Source: Rhodanobacteraceae bacterium (lineage in GTDB: Bacteria > Pseudomonadota > Gammaproteobacteria > Xanthomonadales > Xanthomonadaceae). Taken from it: 64,000 nt of DNA. The stretch lies in contig JACKOX010000001.1 of the NCBI GenBank assembly GCA_024233975.1, forward strand, positions 1 to 64,000. The letters are read 5' to 3'. The position numbers and the translations under genes are program-made. The notes under the pieces were generated by a model. That model saw nothing but the letters and a program-made list of their open reading frames with translations. It made no database searches and was not told the DNA's origin. Of this stretch, positions 27,334 through 35,228 are shown piece after piece. Positions within the stretch are counted from its first letter, which is position 1. Each line of letters starts with the position of its first letter.

Positions 27334-28328
27334 TGGCCGCCAACGATTCCAATACGATCACCCTGATCGAAGCCCTGACGCAGGCCATGGCGCACGAGCT
27401 GCGCCGTGACGAGAGCGTGCTGGTGCTGGGCGAGGATGTCGGCGTCAACGGCGGCGTGTTCCGCGCCACCGACGGCCTGCAGAAGCAGTTCGGCCCGGAG
27501 CGCGTACTGGATACGCCGCTGGACGAAACCACGATTGCTGGTTTGACGGTTGGTCTCGCCTCGCAGGGCATGCGCCCGGTGGCCGAGGTGCAGTTCGACG
27601 GCTTCGTCTATCCGATGGTCGACCAGATCGTCTGCCACGCCGCGCGGTTCCGGCACCGGACGCGCGGACGGCTCAGCTGCCCAATGGTGCTGCGCGTGCC
27701 CTGGGGTGGCGGCATCCGCGCGCCCGAGCATCACAGCGAGGCCAACGAAGCGATATTCACCAACATCCCGGGCCTGCGCGTGGTGCTGCCCTCCTCGCCG
27801 GCACGCGCCTACGGCCTGCTGCTTGCTGCGATTCGCGATCCGGATCCGGTGATCTTCATGGAGCCCAAGCGCATCTATCGCCAGTACAAGGAAGAGGTTC
27901 CGGACGATGGCGAAGCGCTGCCGCTGGACATGTGCTTCGTGCTGCGCGATGGCGACGACGTGACGCTGGTGACCTGGGGCTCGCAGGTCAAGGAAACCCT
28001 GGAGGCTGCGGATGCCCTCGCAAAGGAAGGCATCTCCGCCGAGGTGATTGACGTTGCCACGCTGAAACCACTGGACTTCGACACCATCCACGAGTCGGTG
28101 AAAAAGACCGGACGCTGCGTGATCGTGCATGAAGCACCGTATACCAACGGATTCGGCGCGGAGATCGCCGCGCGCCTGGCCGAACACGCCATGTTTGATC
28201 TGGTCGCGCCGGTACAGCGCGTCACCGGCTACGACACGCCGATCCCGCTGTTCCGTCTGGAGATGAAATACCTGCCCAGCGTCGCCCGCATCGTCGAGGC
28301 GGCCAAGCACACGCTCGAGGTGAGCTGA
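27333..28328 (+). CDS. 2-oxoacid dehydrogenase E1 beta subunit
   Basis: A 331-residue partner of the E1 alpha subunit. Typical signs: LGEDVGVNGGVFRATDGL, DTPLDETTIAGLTVGLAS, VEVQFDGFVYPMVDQI-type core, and PEHHSE near the cofactor site. With E1alpha it forms the alpha2beta2 decarboxylase bound to the E2 core. Its ATG overlaps the E1alpha stop and its stop is one base before the E2 start, so all three are translated as a coupled set. Confidence 0.9.
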   Translation: MAANDSNTITLIEALTQAMAHELRRDESVLVLGEDVGVNGGVFRATDGLQKQFGPERVLDTPLDETTIAGLTVGLASQGMRPVAEVQFDGFVYPMVDQIVCHAARFRHRTRGRLSCPMVLRVPWGGGIRAPEHHSEANEAIFTNIPGLRVVLPSSPARAYGLLLAAIRDPDPVIFMEPKRIYRQYKEEVPDDGEALPLDMCFVLRDGDDVTLVTWGSQVKETLEAADALAKEGISAEVIDVATLKPLDFDTIHESVKKTGRCVIVHEAPYTNGFGAEIAARLAEHAMFDLVAPVQRVTGYDTPIPLFRLEMKYLPSVARIVEAAKHTLEVS

Positions 28329-28329
28329 G

Positions 28330-29694
28330 ATGAGCAACAAGACATTCCTGCTGCCCGATCTGGGCGAAGGCCTGCCCGATGCCGAAATCGTCGAGTGGCA
28401 CGTGAAGGTAGGCGATTCGGTCGAACTCGACGGCCCGCTGGTGTCGATGGAAACCGCCAAGGCGGTGGTCGATGTGCCTTCGCCCTACACCGGCAAGGTG
28501 ACAAAGCTGCACGGTGGTCCGGGCGACGTCATCAACACCGGCGCGGCGCTGGCCGAATTCGAACTGGATCCGAATGCCGTGCAGCGCGCCGAGGCCAGCG
28601 ACACCGGTCATGGCCATGGCCACGGCGGCGGACACGGCGTGGGCACGCAGGATCCGGCGCCGGATGATCGCGTGGTGGCCTCGCAGGAGGGTGGCGCCAT
28701 CGTCCACGACGAGGAAGCACCTGACGAAGACGGAGACGCCGGCACCGTGGTGGGCGCCATGGAGTCGAGCAACCGCGTGCACGTGGAGCAGGTCAGCAGC
28801 GCCGGCGGCGTGAAGGCCGTACCGGCGGTGCGCGCGCTGGCGAAGAAGCTGAAGATTGACCTTGCCCGCGTCGCCGGTTCCGGCAAGGACGGCGTGATCA
28901 CGCTGAAAGACGTTCGCGAATCCGCCGAGCGCGGCGATGCCGCTCTTGGTCATTCGCCAGCACCGGCGCCGGCAGCACGAGCAATGCCCGCACCAGCGCC
29001 GAAACCCGCGGCCGCGGCAAGGCCTTCGCCGGCACGTATCGACAGTGATGCGGCGATGGACATCGACGAACCCATTCGCGGCGTGCGTCGCAACATGGTG
29101 CGCACGATGAGCGCCGCGCACGCCGAAGTGGTGCCGACAACACTGATGGACGACGCCGACATCCACGCCTGGTCGCCGGGCGAGGACATCACCGGTCGCC
29201 TGATCCGTGCGCTGGTGGTCGCTTCGCAAACCGTTCCCGCGCTGAACTCCTGGCTCAATGCCAAGGAAGGCACGCTGCGCCGCCACTCGCGCGTCGACGT
29301 CGGCATTGCCGTGGACACGCCGGACGGCCTGTTCGTGCCGGCGCTGCGCAACTGCGAACGCCTGAGTCCCCAGCAGATCCGCCAGGGCATCACCAGCATC
29401 CGCGACCGCCTGAAGACCCGCAGCATTCCGCCGGAGGAACTCCGCGACTACACCATCATGCTGAGCAACTTCGGCGTGTTCGCCGGCAAGTACGCAACGC
29501 CGGTCGTGGTGCCGCCCTGCGTGGCCATCGTCGGCGCCGGTCGCCTGTTCCACGAAGTCGTCCCCGTGATGGGCGGCCTTGAAACCCACCGGATCATGCC
29601 GATCTCGATCACTTTCGATCATCGCGCAGCGACCGGTGGCGAAGCGGCGCGCTTCCTGCGAGCCCTGCTCGACGACCTGCAAAGAGCAAACTGA
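28330..29694 (+). CDS. Dihydrolipoamide acyltransferase (E2) of the same complex
   Basis: A 454-residue E2: one lipoyl domain (1-80, lipoyl lysine K44 in METAKAVVDVP), a His/Gly-rich then acidic linker (GHGHGHGGGHGVG), a peripheral subunit-binding domain (VPAVRALAKKLKIDLARVAGSGKDG) and a catalytic domain. The catalytic motif reads DHRAATGGEA where E2 enzymes have DHRxxDGxxA: the histidine is kept but the Asp is replaced by Thr. This may lower or change activity, or be a lineage variant. E3 is not in this operon; the only lpd in the window is broken. Confidence 0.88.
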   Translation: MSNKTFLLPDLGEGLPDAEIVEWHVKVGDSVELDGPLVSMETAKAVVDVPSPYTGKVTKLHGGPGDVINTGAALAEFELDPNAVQRAEASDTGHGHGHGGGHGVGTQDPAPDDRVVASQEGGAIVHDEEAPDEDGDAGTVVGAMESSNRVHVEQVSSAGGVKAVPAVRALAKKLKIDLARVAGSGKDGVITLKDVRESAERGDAALGHSPAPAPAARAMPAPAPKPAAAARPSPARIDSDAAMDIDEPIRGVRRNMVRTMSAAHAEVVPTTLMDDADIHAWSPGEDITGRLIRALVVASQTVPALNSWLNAKEGTLRRHSRVDVGIAVDTPDGLFVPALRNCERLSPQQIRQGITSIRDRLKTRSIPPEELRDYTIMLSNFGVFAGKYATPVVVPPCVAIVGAGRLFHEVVPVMGGLETHRIMPISITFDHRAATGGEAARFLRALLDDLQRAN

Positions 29695-29695
29695 C

Positions 29696-30079
29696 ATGGC
29701 CCACCACAGTCGCCTCGCCGGCTTCATCATCGATTGCCGGACCGACGACCTCGACGCCAGCGCCAACTTCTGGAGCCAGGCGCTGGGCATGCCGGAAACC
29801 GACCGCTACGAGGAAGGCAGCTCGGTCTATGCCGAACTGGATGGCTCGGCGCACGGCATGCACATCGAGGTGCAGCGGGTCAGCCACGAATCACGCGTCC
29901 ATCTGGACATCGAAACCGATGACATCGACGCGGAAGTCGAGCGTCTTGAGAAGCTGGGCGCGAAGCGGGTCGCCTTCGTGAAACGCTGGTGGGTGATGGA
30001 AGCGCCCAGCGGACAGCGCTTCTGCGTGGTGAAGATGAAGAACCCGGAGCGCGGCCCCGCACCCACCCGCTGGGACTGA
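29696..30079 (+). CDS. VOC-family (glyoxalase/bleomycin resistance-like) protein
   Basis: A 127-residue single vicinal-oxygen-chelate module: RLAGFIIDCRTDDLDASANFWSQALGM, then DIETDDIDAEVERLEKLGAKRV and MEAPSGQRFCVVKM, the betaalphabetabetabeta repeat pattern. Its start is one base past the E2 stop (TGA c ATG), so it is part of that operon. The substrate is unknown; metal-ligand residues are only partly recognisable, and the tail WDSR-type ends of related predicted lyases are absent. Confidence 0.85.
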   Translation: MAHHSRLAGFIIDCRTDDLDASANFWSQALGMPETDRYEEGSSVYAELDGSAHGMHIEVQRVSHESRVHLDIETDDIDAEVERLEKLGAKRVAFVKRWWVMEAPSGQRFCVVKMKNPERGPAPTRWD

Positions 30080-30120
30080 CCGTTTCAACCTTTGCGGCCG
30101 GACGGGCATCCAAGTTGGCG

Positions 30121-30765
30121 ATGCCTGTCCGCACCCGACCATCACGGAACACAAAGCCAAGCTCCCGGCATCCGGCCGCCTGTCTGATGGTCATGGCGAT
30201 GCTGCTGTCCATCACCGCATGCCAGCGGCTGATTGATCATCGACAAGGCGATGCCAGCCCTGCCCAACTCGCCGCCAGCGATCATGCGATCCGCACGCGC
30301 CACTCGCTCCGCTATCGGGTCGTGCTGCCTCGGGACTTCCAGGTGACCGCCGTCGACAATCGCCGCGATCACTTCAACGGACACCCTTTCGACATTTCCC
30401 GGGCCGCCCTGATTGGCCCGAACGCGGCGGTGATGGTGCATGCCGAAACCGTGGCGGACGGAAGCGGGGCATCGAACTACGAGCAGCTGCCATTGGAAGC
30501 ACTGGATGGGCAGGCCTTCCATGTTCGGCCGCGCTCCTGCCAGAACCTGAGCCGGGCAGACATCGTCGGTGAATCGGACCTCGAATGGCTGTCCGCGCAA
30601 GGCTTTCCGCCCATCGGGCCATTGGCCGTGGCGCAGTATCTGGGCAGCAGCGCCGATCACAACGCCGAAGTGGTGCTGACCTTGATGGTGCGGGTACCGA
30701 CGTGCTCGCCGGCCATCACCGACGAAGCGATCAACGGCCTGCGCAATCGGGTTTCGATACGCTGA
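30121..30765 (+). CDS. Predicted lipoprotein, unknown function
   Basis: A 214-residue protein with a basic N-region (MPVRTRPSRNTKPSSRH), a hydrophobic stretch and lipobox LSITAC, so it is likely lipidated at the Cys of TACQRL. A start at 30187 would remove the basic N-region and is less likely. The mature part has no motif I recognise; it holds two further Cys (RSCQNL and VPTCSP). It follows the VOC gene by 41 bases on the same strand. A 7-bp hairpin spans its stop codon. Confidence 0.6.
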   Translation: MPVRTRPSRNTKPSSRHPAACLMVMAMLLSITACQRLIDHRQGDASPAQLAASDHAIRTRHSLRYRVVLPRDFQVTAVDNRRDHFNGHPFDISRAALIGPNAAVMVHAETVADGSGASNYEQLPLEALDGQAFHVRPRSCQNLSRADIVGESDLEWLSAQGFPPIGPLAVAQYLGSSADHNAEVVLTLMVRVPTCSPAITDEAINGLRNRVSIR

Positions 30766-30777
30766 GCGACAACCCGC

Positions 30778-31080
30778 TCAGCCGGTTCGGGCGGTTGATC
30801 TCAGGCGTAGCGGCAGGGCGACGGCCATCACGGCGATGAACGCGCCATAGGCCAGCAACGTGGCGAAGACCTGCGGCCACATGTTGCCGTGGTGCCGATC
30901 CGCCGAGGCAAAGCCCCAGTGCATCGCGACCATGCTGAATGCCGTTGCGAGCAGCAGCACCAGCAGGTCGACACCGAGCCACCGGCGCCGACGGCGCGCG
31001 ACCCACAGATAGATGCCGCCCAGCACCAGGAAGCAGGGCAGGAACAGGATCAGGGCGAGGAACGGCCATGACTCGGCCAT
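30778..31080 (-). CDS. Small three-helix membrane protein
   Basis: A 100-residue protein with three predicted membrane helices (FLALILFLPCFLVLGGIYLWVA; DLLVLLLATAFSMVAMHWGF; QVFATLLAYGAFIAVMAVALP) and a basic loop ARRRRRW. The start is MAESWPF, one base after the trpS stop, so it is likely read from the trpS transcript. No family recognised. Confidence 0.65.
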   Translation of the reverse strand: MAESWPFLALILFLPCFLVLGGIYLWVARRRRRWLGVDLLVLLLATAFSMVAMHWGFASADRHHGNMWPQVFATLLAYGAFIAVMAVALPLRLRSTARTG

Positions 31081-31081
31081 G

Positions 31082-32446
31082 TCAGCCTTCCGCGGCCATG
31101 GTCGCCAGCGCGGCCACCACATCCTCGATCGTCAGCGCTTCATCCGGCAGCCGACCAACGGCATCTTCCCCGAGCTTCAGCGCATGACCTTCGCCATCAC
31201 GCAGCGCCAGAGCGCCTTCCTGCTTGAGCCGCGCGATCATCTGTCCGGCCTCGCGCGGCGATTCGAAGCCGCGACTCTGCAGCAGCAGGCGACCGTCGGC
31301 ATCGGCCAGCTTGAAGTAGAAGCGACCGTCATCCTCTCGGTACTGCTTGAACACCGGCATGGCGGCCTTGCCACCCTTTGCCTTGCCCGCCTCGGTCGGC
31401 GCCTGGCGAAGATCACGCAGGCCCACCGACTGGCGCAGCTCGGCGATCAGTGGCGCGCTCAGTTTCCTTGCCTTGACCGCGCCGGCGCGAAGCGCGTCCT
31501 CGATGTCACCGGGCCGCGCCATCAGTTCGTTGTAGCGCTCGCGTGCCTCCGACAGCTCGGCGTCGATGCGCTCGAACAACTTCTGCTTGGCATCGCCCCA
31601 GCCAATGCCGTCGGCAAAGGCCTGGCGCATGGCCGCGGTTTCCTCGGTGCTGGCGAAGGCCTGGTAGAGTTGGAACACGTTGCTGCCTTCGGTCTCCTTG
31701 GCCTCACCGGGCTCGCGCGAATCGGTGACGATGCCGGCGATCAGTTTCTTCAGATCCTTCGCCGAGGCGAACAGCGGAATCACGTTGTCGTAGCTCTTCG
31801 ACATCTTGCGGCCATCGAGACCGGGCAACGTGGCGACGTTGTCGTCTATCACGGCATCCGGCAGCACCAGCGGGTCCTCGTCGCGCCCGGTGATCGCTCG
31901 GAAGCTGCCGCCATAGACGTGGTTGAAGCGCGCCGCGATGTCGCGGGCGATTTCGATGTGCTGCACCTGGTCGCGCCCCACCGGCACCTTGTGCGCGCGG
32001 AACATCAGGATGTCCGCCGCCATCAGCACCGGATACATGTACAGGCCCGCGTTGATACCCGCATCCGCGTCCTCGCCAGCCTCGGTGTTCACGTCCACCG
32101 CCGCCTTGTACGCATGCGCGCGGTTGAGCAGGCCCTTGCCGGTGACACAGGTCAGCAGCCAGGTCAGCTCCGGGATTTCGACGATGTCCGACTGCCGGTA
32201 GAAGGTGACGCGATCCGGATCAAGGCCGCAGGCCAGCCACGTCGCGGCAATTTCGAGTGTTGAGCGTTGAATCCGCACCGGATCCTGCGCCTTGATCAAC
32301 GCGTGGTAGTCGGCGAGGAAATAGAAGGACTCGCTGCCGGCATCGCGACTGGCGGCAATCGCCGGGCGGATGGCGCCGACGTAGTTGCCGATATGTGGCG
32401 TGCCGGAAGTGGTGATGCCGGTGAGATGGCGGATGGTCTTGCTCAT
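31082..32446 (-). CDS. trpS: Tryptophanyl-tRNA synthetase with C-terminal extension
   Basis: A 454-residue class I synthetase charging tRNA-Trp. The HIGH motif is TPHIGNYVG (near 17-24) and the KMSKS loop is DGRKMSKSYDN (about 214). Typical bacterial TrpS is about 330-340 residues; here about 110 extra residues follow the catalytic and anticodon-binding parts. The extension contains FKQYREDDGRFYFKLADADG and LLLQSRGFESPREAGQMI, which resemble a YegP/DUF1508 module. This fused tail is the unusual feature. It is transcribed alone or with the small membrane gene behind it. Confidence 0.93.
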   Translation of the reverse strand: MSKTIRHLTGITTSGTPHIGNYVGAIRPAIAASRDAGSESFYFLADYHALIKAQDPVRIQRSTLEIAATWLACGLDPDRVTFYRQSDIVEIPELTWLLTCVTGKGLLNRAHAYKAAVDVNTEAGEDADAGINAGLYMYPVLMAADILMFRAHKVPVGRDQVQHIEIARDIAARFNHVYGGSFRAITGRDEDPLVLPDAVIDDNVATLPGLDGRKMSKSYDNVIPLFASAKDLKKLIAGIVTDSREPGEAKETEGSNVFQLYQAFASTEETAAMRQAFADGIGWGDAKQKLFERIDAELSEARERYNELMARPGDIEDALRAGAVKARKLSAPLIAELRQSVGLRDLRQAPTEAGKAKGGKAAMPVFKQYREDDGRFYFKLADADGRLLLQSRGFESPREAGQMIARLKQEGALALRDGEGHALKLGEDAVGRLPDEALTIEDVVAALATMAAEG

Positions 32447-32669
32447 GAGGGCTGGCTCATACGGGATGGCCCGTCGCGGGCTTTGTCGTTGTTTTCAGGA
32501 AGGCGCGCAGTTTACGCGATGGCCACCATTTCGCCGAAATAACCGGATTTACCGGCATTCCGAACCTGAACGAACGCCGACGGCGATCCCGGCGCAGCGA
32601 CGGCACTAACCCCGACCAGCGTTGGATGACGTTGAAAGGGTTGCATCGCCAACGCGTAAGGAGAAAGCC

Positions 32670-33551
32670 ATGCGCAAGTTCACTACCCTGATGATCGTTG
32701 TTCTCAGCGCCCTGCTGCTCAGCGCCCCACTGTCCGCCCGCACCCGCGCGCTGGTCGACCTGAATGCCGTGGACCGCGACACCGGCCGCGTGCTGCCGGT
32801 TTACTGGGACGGCGAGCAGGCCTTCGTGCCCGGCACGCCCGGCCATCGCTACAGCATCCGCCTGCGCAATCTCACCGGCGAACGCCTGCTGGCCGTGGTG
32901 TCGGTGGACGGCGTCAACGTGCTGAGCGGCCAGACTGCCAGCCCGGACCAGGGCGGCTACGTGCTGTCGCCGTGGCAGACGCAGGACATCGACGGCTGGC
33001 GCAAGAGCATGAGCGAAGTCGCCGCCTTCGAGTTCACCTCGCTGGGCGACAGCTATGCCGCACGCACCGGCCGCCCGGGCAACGTCGGCGTGATCGGCGT
33101 CGCCGTGTTCCGCGAGCGCCAGACCAGGCGTCCGTTTGGCTGGCTCGGCCGGGATGATGACGAGATCGCCCAGCGCAACGAGCGCGATGACAGCGGCTAC
33201 GGCGACAACCGTTATCGCGGCAAGGCGGAAGCCGAACAGGCCGCGCCGTCCGCCGGCATGGAGAAGCGTCAGATCGGTTCGGCGGATCGCAGCGATGGCT
33301 ACGCCCGCGCCCCGAGCGTCGGCGCACCGATCGGCACCGGCCATGGCCAGCGCGAGTATGACCGTGCCCGTCAGGTGACCTTTGAACGCGCCAGCTCCAG
33401 TCCGGCACAGGTGTTGAGCCTGCGCTACGACAGCCAGCGCAACCTGGTCGCCCTGGGCATCATTCCGTCGCCGCGTGGCCCGCGCTATCGCGAGCCGGAC
33501 CCGTTCCCGGCGGGGTTCGTGCCGGATCCGCCGAGGTTTGGTTATCGGTGA
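32670..33551 (+). CDS. Secreted protein of unknown function
   Basis: A 293-residue protein with a clear signal peptide (MRKFTTLMIVVLSALLLSAPLSA, cleavage after LSA) and a good ribosome site (TAAGGAG) nine bases before the start. The N-terminal part (about 25-150) looks like a folded beta-rich domain (YWDGEQAFVPGTPGHRYSIRLRNLTGERLLAVVSVDGVN). The C-terminal half is low-complexity, charged and proline-rich. This resembles conserved xanthomonad periplasmic hypotheticals. It has its own terminator at 33,574. Confidence 0.75.
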   Translation: MRKFTTLMIVVLSALLLSAPLSARTRALVDLNAVDRDTGRVLPVYWDGEQAFVPGTPGHRYSIRLRNLTGERLLAVVSVDGVNVLSGQTASPDQGGYVLSPWQTQDIDGWRKSMSEVAAFEFTSLGDSYAARTGRPGNVGVIGVAVFRERQTRRPFGWLGRDDDEIAQRNERDDSGYGDNRYRGKAEAEQAAPSAGMEKRQIGSADRSDGYARAPSVGAPIGTGHGQREYDRARQVTFERASSSPAQVLSLRYDSQRNLVALGIIPSPRGPRYREPDPFPAGFVPDPPRFGYR

Positions 33552-33573
33552 GCGATTGATTCAGATGGAAACG

Positions 33574-33600
33574 ACGAGGCCCGCGATCTGCGGGCCTCGT
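33574..33600 (+). terminator. Terminator after the secreted-protein gene
   Basis: An 11-bp stem ACGAGGCCCGC/GCGGGCCTCGT with a 5-base loop (GATCT) is followed by TCGTTG. It lies 23 bases past the stop codon at 33,551. Confidence 0.8.
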
Positions 33601-33676
33601 TCGTTGAAGCGACCAGCTTTCGCTTTTCGCGTCATGACCGCGCAGGCGGGGATCCTACTCTTGCTGTCCATCTTCT

Positions 33677-33860
33677 TGGATCAAGAGCTTTCACTGTCCC
33701 TTCGGGCCAGCGAGTCACTTTTCTTTGCTTGCCCGAAAGAAAAGTAACCAAAAGAAAAGGCACCCGAAGTCCGCGCGTCAGCTTCGCTGCCGTTCCCTGC
33801 GTTGCTCGGAATCCGACGGCCGGCGCGAACTCGGCCATCCATGGCCTCAAACAAACGCGC
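33677..33860 (+). repeat. 184-bp dispersed repeat, copy A
   Basis: This stretch is nearly identical, over 184 bases without length change, to 50,614-50,797. It starts TGGATCAAGAGCTTTCACTG and contains an imperfect inverted repeat (ACTTTTCTTT at 33,717 / AAAGAAAAGT at 33,736), then a GC-rich part ending in GGCCATCCATGGCCTCAAAC. Open frames across it on both strands are by-products of the repeat. A shorter inverted relative lies at 35,117-35,171. Confidence 0.8.
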
Positions 33861-33945
33861 CTTTCCCCGCCGGCTTCCTGCGCTACTCGGCGCTACCACG
33901 GGACCCAAGAGCAGGACGCACCAGGTGAGCACCAAAAATTTGAGG
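33861..33945. other. Repeat tail / insert border
   Basis: After copy A the sequence continues GC-rich to about 33,905 (CCCCGCCGGCTTCCTGCGCTACTCGG), with no counterpart in copy B, and then turns AT-richer before the COQ7-like gene. No gene is visible. Confidence 0.4.
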
Positions 33946-34482
33946 CTAAAAACGCATCCCAATCCAGATCACGGCCTCTGTGGATGCTGAAACAATCGGT
34001 GATAGCACCCTTGACCAAAACTTGCCGGCATCCAGGTGCAGGGCCGACTGGTCGTGATGTTGCTGCTCGTCCTCGACAATTCTCGATATTGCCTCACACG
34101 CAGCGCCATCGATGCCGCGCAGCCTTCGCAGCTGTTCTTCGAGGTGACCAAGTACCACTCGTTCAACCGTCACGGTCGTTGCAGCAATCGCCTGCCGTCC
34201 CAGCAATCCAGTGATCAATCCCAGAGCCCATCCACCGAGCCCGCATAGGAAATAGCTCCGACACCTTGGCTTGCCTCTTCGTAGAAGCTCCGTGCCGAAA
34301 ATCTCACGATGTTCCTCCTCGTGACTCCGAAATTGGCGAAGCTCATCAACCATGGCCGGCGCCCTGAGCCGCGCCATGAAAATCTGCCCGGAGTAGATGC
34401 TGATCGCACCATGCTCGCCAGCATGGTTGACCTTCATGATTCGATCACCGAGCGTTGAGCCAGCTGGAATCGCCCTCGCCAT
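33946..34482 (-). CDS. COQ7-family di-iron hydroxylase-like protein
   Basis: A 178-residue ferritin-like di-iron protein related to demethoxyubiquinone hydroxylase (COQ7). The ligand set is visible: E23 in NHAGEHGAISIY, E56-x-x-H59 in SHEEEHRE, E108 in VERVVLGH and E139-x-x-H142 in EDEQQHH. A central GLGGWALGLITGLLG stretch is the membrane-touching helix. The start MARAIPAGS is preceded by AAGGTG; a TTG 13 codons earlier overlaps the upstream gene. The expected role is hydroxylation in ubiquinone synthesis, but base composition is clearly less GC-rich than neighbours and the gene sits in a repeat-bracketed insert, so it may be an acquired paralogue. Confidence 0.82.
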   Translation of the reverse strand: MARAIPAGSTLGDRIMKVNHAGEHGAISIYSGQIFMARLRAPAMVDELRQFRSHEEEHREIFGTELLRRGKPRCRSYFLCGLGGWALGLITGLLGRQAIAATTVTVERVVLGHLEEQLRRLRGIDGAACEAISRIVEDEQQHHDQSALHLDAGKFWSRVLSPIVSASTEAVIWIGMRF

Positions 34483-34501
34483 CACTGCACCTTGCACCCT
34501 T

Positions 34502-34876
34502 TCAGGCGTTTCGATTCGCAATCTCCGATGCGCGCTCGACCGTCATCGGACCATTGATGTCCGGATCCCCGCAAAGGAATAAGTCATCCACAACGGATTG
34601 ATCTGAACACTCGGCTCTGTCCGACATTTGGAGCACGTCGACGGTATATGCCAGTTCTTCAGCAGTAAGTTCGCCGCTCGTAAAAAGGCGACATAGTTCA
34701 GCTAGACCTTTTGGATCAAGCAAGACATCGGCGTCCTCAACGGAAACCACTGGAGCGATCCCGCCAACAACGGAAAGCCCTTTTAGGTGCGGCTCAAGTT
34801 CGGCTGCTATCTCTGCCGAAAAATCTTTCGCGCTCATTGAGCCGGAAAGCAGACTTACTACTGAACTCAATTTCAT
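34502..34876 (-). CDS. Small acidic protein of unknown function in the repeat-bracketed insert
   Basis: A 124-residue acidic protein (MKLSSVVSLLSGSMSAKDF; DADVLLDPKGLAELCRLFTSGELTAEELAYTVDVLQMSD) with no signal peptide or membrane helix. I do not recognise a family. The compact acidic helical composition and AT-richer coding are like small immunity-type or cargo proteins, but that is only resemblance. It ends 19 bases before the COQ7-like start on the same strand, so the two probably share a transcript. No clear ribosome site precedes the ATG at 34876. Confidence 0.65.
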   Translation of the reverse strand: MKLSSVVSLLSGSMSAKDFSAEIAAELEPHLKGLSVVGGIAPVVSVEDADVLLDPKGLAELCRLFTSGELTAEELAYTVDVLQMSDRAECSDQSVVDDLFLCGDPDINGPMTVERASEIANRNA

Positions 34877-35228
34877 ATGATCAAAAACAACAATGGACGT
34901 CGATCCGCGGATTTTCCCAGAAAGAGCCGTTCATGCGCAGCGCGGGTAGACCATGACTAAAGGTCCATCGCAAATGATCCCCTCGGAAGGGGTGAGACGG
35001 AGACGATCAGGCCCGAAGGGGCGCGTGCATGGACGCACTCGCGTTTTCGTCAATTCAGGGATGAATTGTCGAAAACCCCGGCTCCGGCTCACGAACCCGC
35101 GCAGCGGGCGCGGACGTGGGGTGTCCTTCTCTTTGGTTACTTTCTCTTGGACAAGCAAGAGAAAGTGACTCGGCAGCGCCGCAGGCGATGTCGAAAGCTT
35201 TCGTCGTGAACTGCCGACCAGGCGAAAA
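34877..35228. other. Intergenic stretch with degenerate, inverted repeat copy
   Basis: No gene. From about 34,955 to 35,171 the minus strand reads as a diverged member of the 184-bp repeat family: the hairpin head is at 35,117-35,171, followed (going down) by a different GC-rich middle, then a tail (GCCCCTTCGGGCCTGATCGTCTCC...CCTTCCGAGGGG) similar to the tail after copy B. The first 80 bases hold the presumptive promoter of the small acidic gene. Confidence 0.55.
35117..35171 (-). repeat. Dispersed repeat, copy C head (inverted)
   Basis: On the minus strand this reads GAGTCACTTTCTCTTGCTTGTCCAAGAGAAAGTAACC..., matching the head of copies A and B, including the stem CTTTCTCTTG/CAAGAGAAAG. It is in the opposite orientation to copy A, so A and C bracket 33.9-35.1 kb as inverted repeats. 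Confidence 0.75.

Noticed and set aside
28222..29790. A 522-codon minus-strand open frame
   Set aside because: It is antisense to the E2 gene; its His/Arg-rich product has no family features.
30762..30781. A 7-bp hairpin over the stop of the 30.1-kb lipoprotein gene
   Set aside because: Short stem and no U-run; it may be chance in GC-rich DNA, so it was not listed as a terminator.
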